Assembly (NCBI GenBank): GCA_964614415.1 | Contig: CAZTLE010000211.1 | Location: 1-6,755 of the forward strand | Length of the DNA stretch: 6,755 nt | Direction: 5' to 3' | Origin: CAZTLE01 sp964614415 | GTDB lineage: Bacteria > Bacteroidota > Bacteroidia > Flavobacteriales > Flavobacteriaceae | Shown here: positions 5,726 to 6,755 of the stretch, one piece after another | Position numbering within the stretch: the first letter of the stretch is position 1 | Layout: every line of letters starts with the position of its first letter | Program-made: the position numbers and the translations under genes | Notes under the pieces: model-generated | What the model saw: the letters and a program-made list of their open reading frames with translations, nothing else | What the model was told of the DNA's origin: nothing | Databases searched by the model: none

Positions 5726-6755
5726 CTAAATACGAGATTGAAGAGACACCAGTTTGTGGTACTTCTGCTGTAGAGCCAGCAGTGAATCATGCGTTCCTCG
5801 TTCTGCGATTTGACCGTCCTCAATGACCAGGATAAGATCAGCGTTCCGAATGGTGCTTAACCGGTGAGCGATGATTACCGTTGTTCGTCCTTCAATAAGT
5901 TTTGCAAGTGATTCCTGAATAAGTGCTTCGCTTTCCATATCCAGACTCGATGTGGCTTCATCCAGGATGAGTATTCTTGGATTGGATAATATCGCCCTGG
6001 CTATGGAGATACGTTGTTTTTGACCTCCCGAGAGCTTTACGCCGCGTTCTCCGATTACGGTATCAAGTCCGTCCGGGAAACGATCTGTAAACTCATTTAC
6101 ATTGGCAGCAATTACCGCATCTTGTAGCGAGCTCTCATCAGCCTCCGGATTGGAAAAAAGAATATTCTCCCTGATCGTTCCATCGAACAGAAAGTCATCC
6201 TGTAATACGATTCCCAATTGACTTCTGAAGCTATCCAGGTGCACCTTGCTTATATCGGTATTATCTACGTGAATGGCACCCCTGGTGGGTTCCATAAAGG
6301 TTGCAATAAGTCCGGCAATCGTACTCTTACCACCTCCTGAAGGGCCTACCAGTGCTACTGACGATCCTTGCGGAACTTCGAACGATATACCTCGCAGCAC
6401 CTCCGGACCATCGCCATAGGCAAACGATACTTCGTTGAATGAAAGATCGCCTTTAATGATACCCATTTGTTGGGTTCGCTGGTCGTTGTCCAGTTCGGAG
6501 GGGATATTCATAAGTTCCTCGGTGCGATCCAAACCGGCAAACGCCTCTGTTAATAAACTACCGATGTTACTCATCTGTATGATTGGGCTAACCATAAATC
6601 CCAGGTAGAGGATAAACGAAATGAATTCACCCATTTCCAATTTGTCGTCAATGATCATATTGCTTCCCAACCACATCATTCCTCCGGAGGCCAGGCCCAA
6701 TATCAATGTGGCCAAACTGATGATCAAGGCTTGCGCCGTGTAGGGAAAGAGTGTA
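5726..6755 (-). CDS. ABC exporter, fused permease and ATPase, C-terminal part (runs off the right edge)
   Basis: The reading frame stays open to the window edge, so the gene begins outside; about 342 codons are visible of the usual 580-610. An apparent start at 6727 is only an internal TTG. The visible part begins in the last transmembrane helices of an exporter-type membrane domain (LGLASGGMMWLG, then FISFILYLGFMVSP). A full nucleotide-binding domain follows: an aromatic A-loop Tyr in VSFAYGDG, Walker A GPSGGGKST (6320-6346), a Q-loop in VLQDDFLF, signature LSGGQKQR (6011-6034), Walker B with catalytic Glu LILDEATSSLD (around 5939-5970), and H-loop AHRLS (5855-5869). All ATPase residues are intact. 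This is the MsbA/LmrA-like half-transporter architecture, which works as a dimer in the inner membrane to export lipids, drugs or peptides; the substrate cannot be assigned. It converges on the barrel gene and is probably unrelated to it functionally. Confidence 0.95.
   Translation of the reverse strand, partial: TLFPYTAQALIISLATLILGLASGGMMWLGSNMIIDDKLEMGEFISFILYLGFMVSPIIQMSNIGSLLTEAFAGLDRTEELMNIPSELDNDQRTQQMGIIKGDLSFNEVSFAYGDGPEVLRGISFEVPQGSSVALVGPSGGGKSTIAGLIATFMEPTRGAIHVDNTDISKVHLDSFRSQLGIVLQDDFLFDGTIRENILFSNPEADESSLQDAVIAANVNEFTDRFPDGLDTVIGERGVKLSGGQKQRISIARAILSNPRILILDEATSSLDMESEALIQESLAKLIEGRTTVIIAHRLSTIRNADLILVIEDGQIAERGTHDSLLALQQKYHKLVSLQSRI

Noticed and set aside
5769..5786. CTGCTG/CAGCAG hairpin as a terminator for the barrel gene
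   Set aside because: It has no T tract on either strand and lies within the ABC exporter coding sequence, where the codons explain it.
6725..6727. TTG as the true start of the ABC exporter
   Set aside because: The frame stays open upstream to the window edge, and most of the membrane domain expected of the family would be missing.

Overview
The window looks like a chromosomal segment from a member of the Bacteroidota, most likely a marine-type flavobacterium. Several things point this way: a textbook Bacteroidota promoter (TTTG, 19 bases, TAnnTTTG) ahead of rpmH; A-rich translation starts with no usable Shine-Dalgarno sequence; a short-form CarB of about 950 residues; and a run of envelope proteins (DUF5777-type barrel, YceI, OB-fold protein, small cytochrome lipoprotein) typical of that group. 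These assignments rest on recognising motifs by eye; no database search was run.

Bases 1-3290 hold two housekeeping units. The first is rpmH (ribosomal protein L34), with its own promoter and an intrinsic terminator. The second is carB (large subunit of carbamoyl-phosphate synthetase), closed by a strong intrinsic terminator. Neither has its classical partner beside it: rnpA does not follow rpmH, and carA is not next to carB.

Bases 3291-3492 are a non-coding spacer with a few small inverted repeats and a weak promoter candidate. Bases 3493-5723 carry four tightly spaced plus-strand genes, probably one operon. They encode a one-heme c-type cytochrome lipoprotein, a secreted YceI lipocalin-like protein, a membrane-anchored OB-fold protein of the tRNA_anti-like type, and an outer-membrane beta-barrel of the DUF5777 type. 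All four are predicted to sit in the cell envelope. Together they suggest an uncharacterised redox, lipid or quinone handling module, and this is the most interesting part of the window.

Bases 5726-6755 hold the C-terminal part of an MsbA-like ABC exporter on the minus strand. Its gene converges on the barrel gene with only two bases between the stop codons, and its N-terminal half lies beyond the right edge. I see no mobile elements, CRISPR array, tRNA or rRNA.
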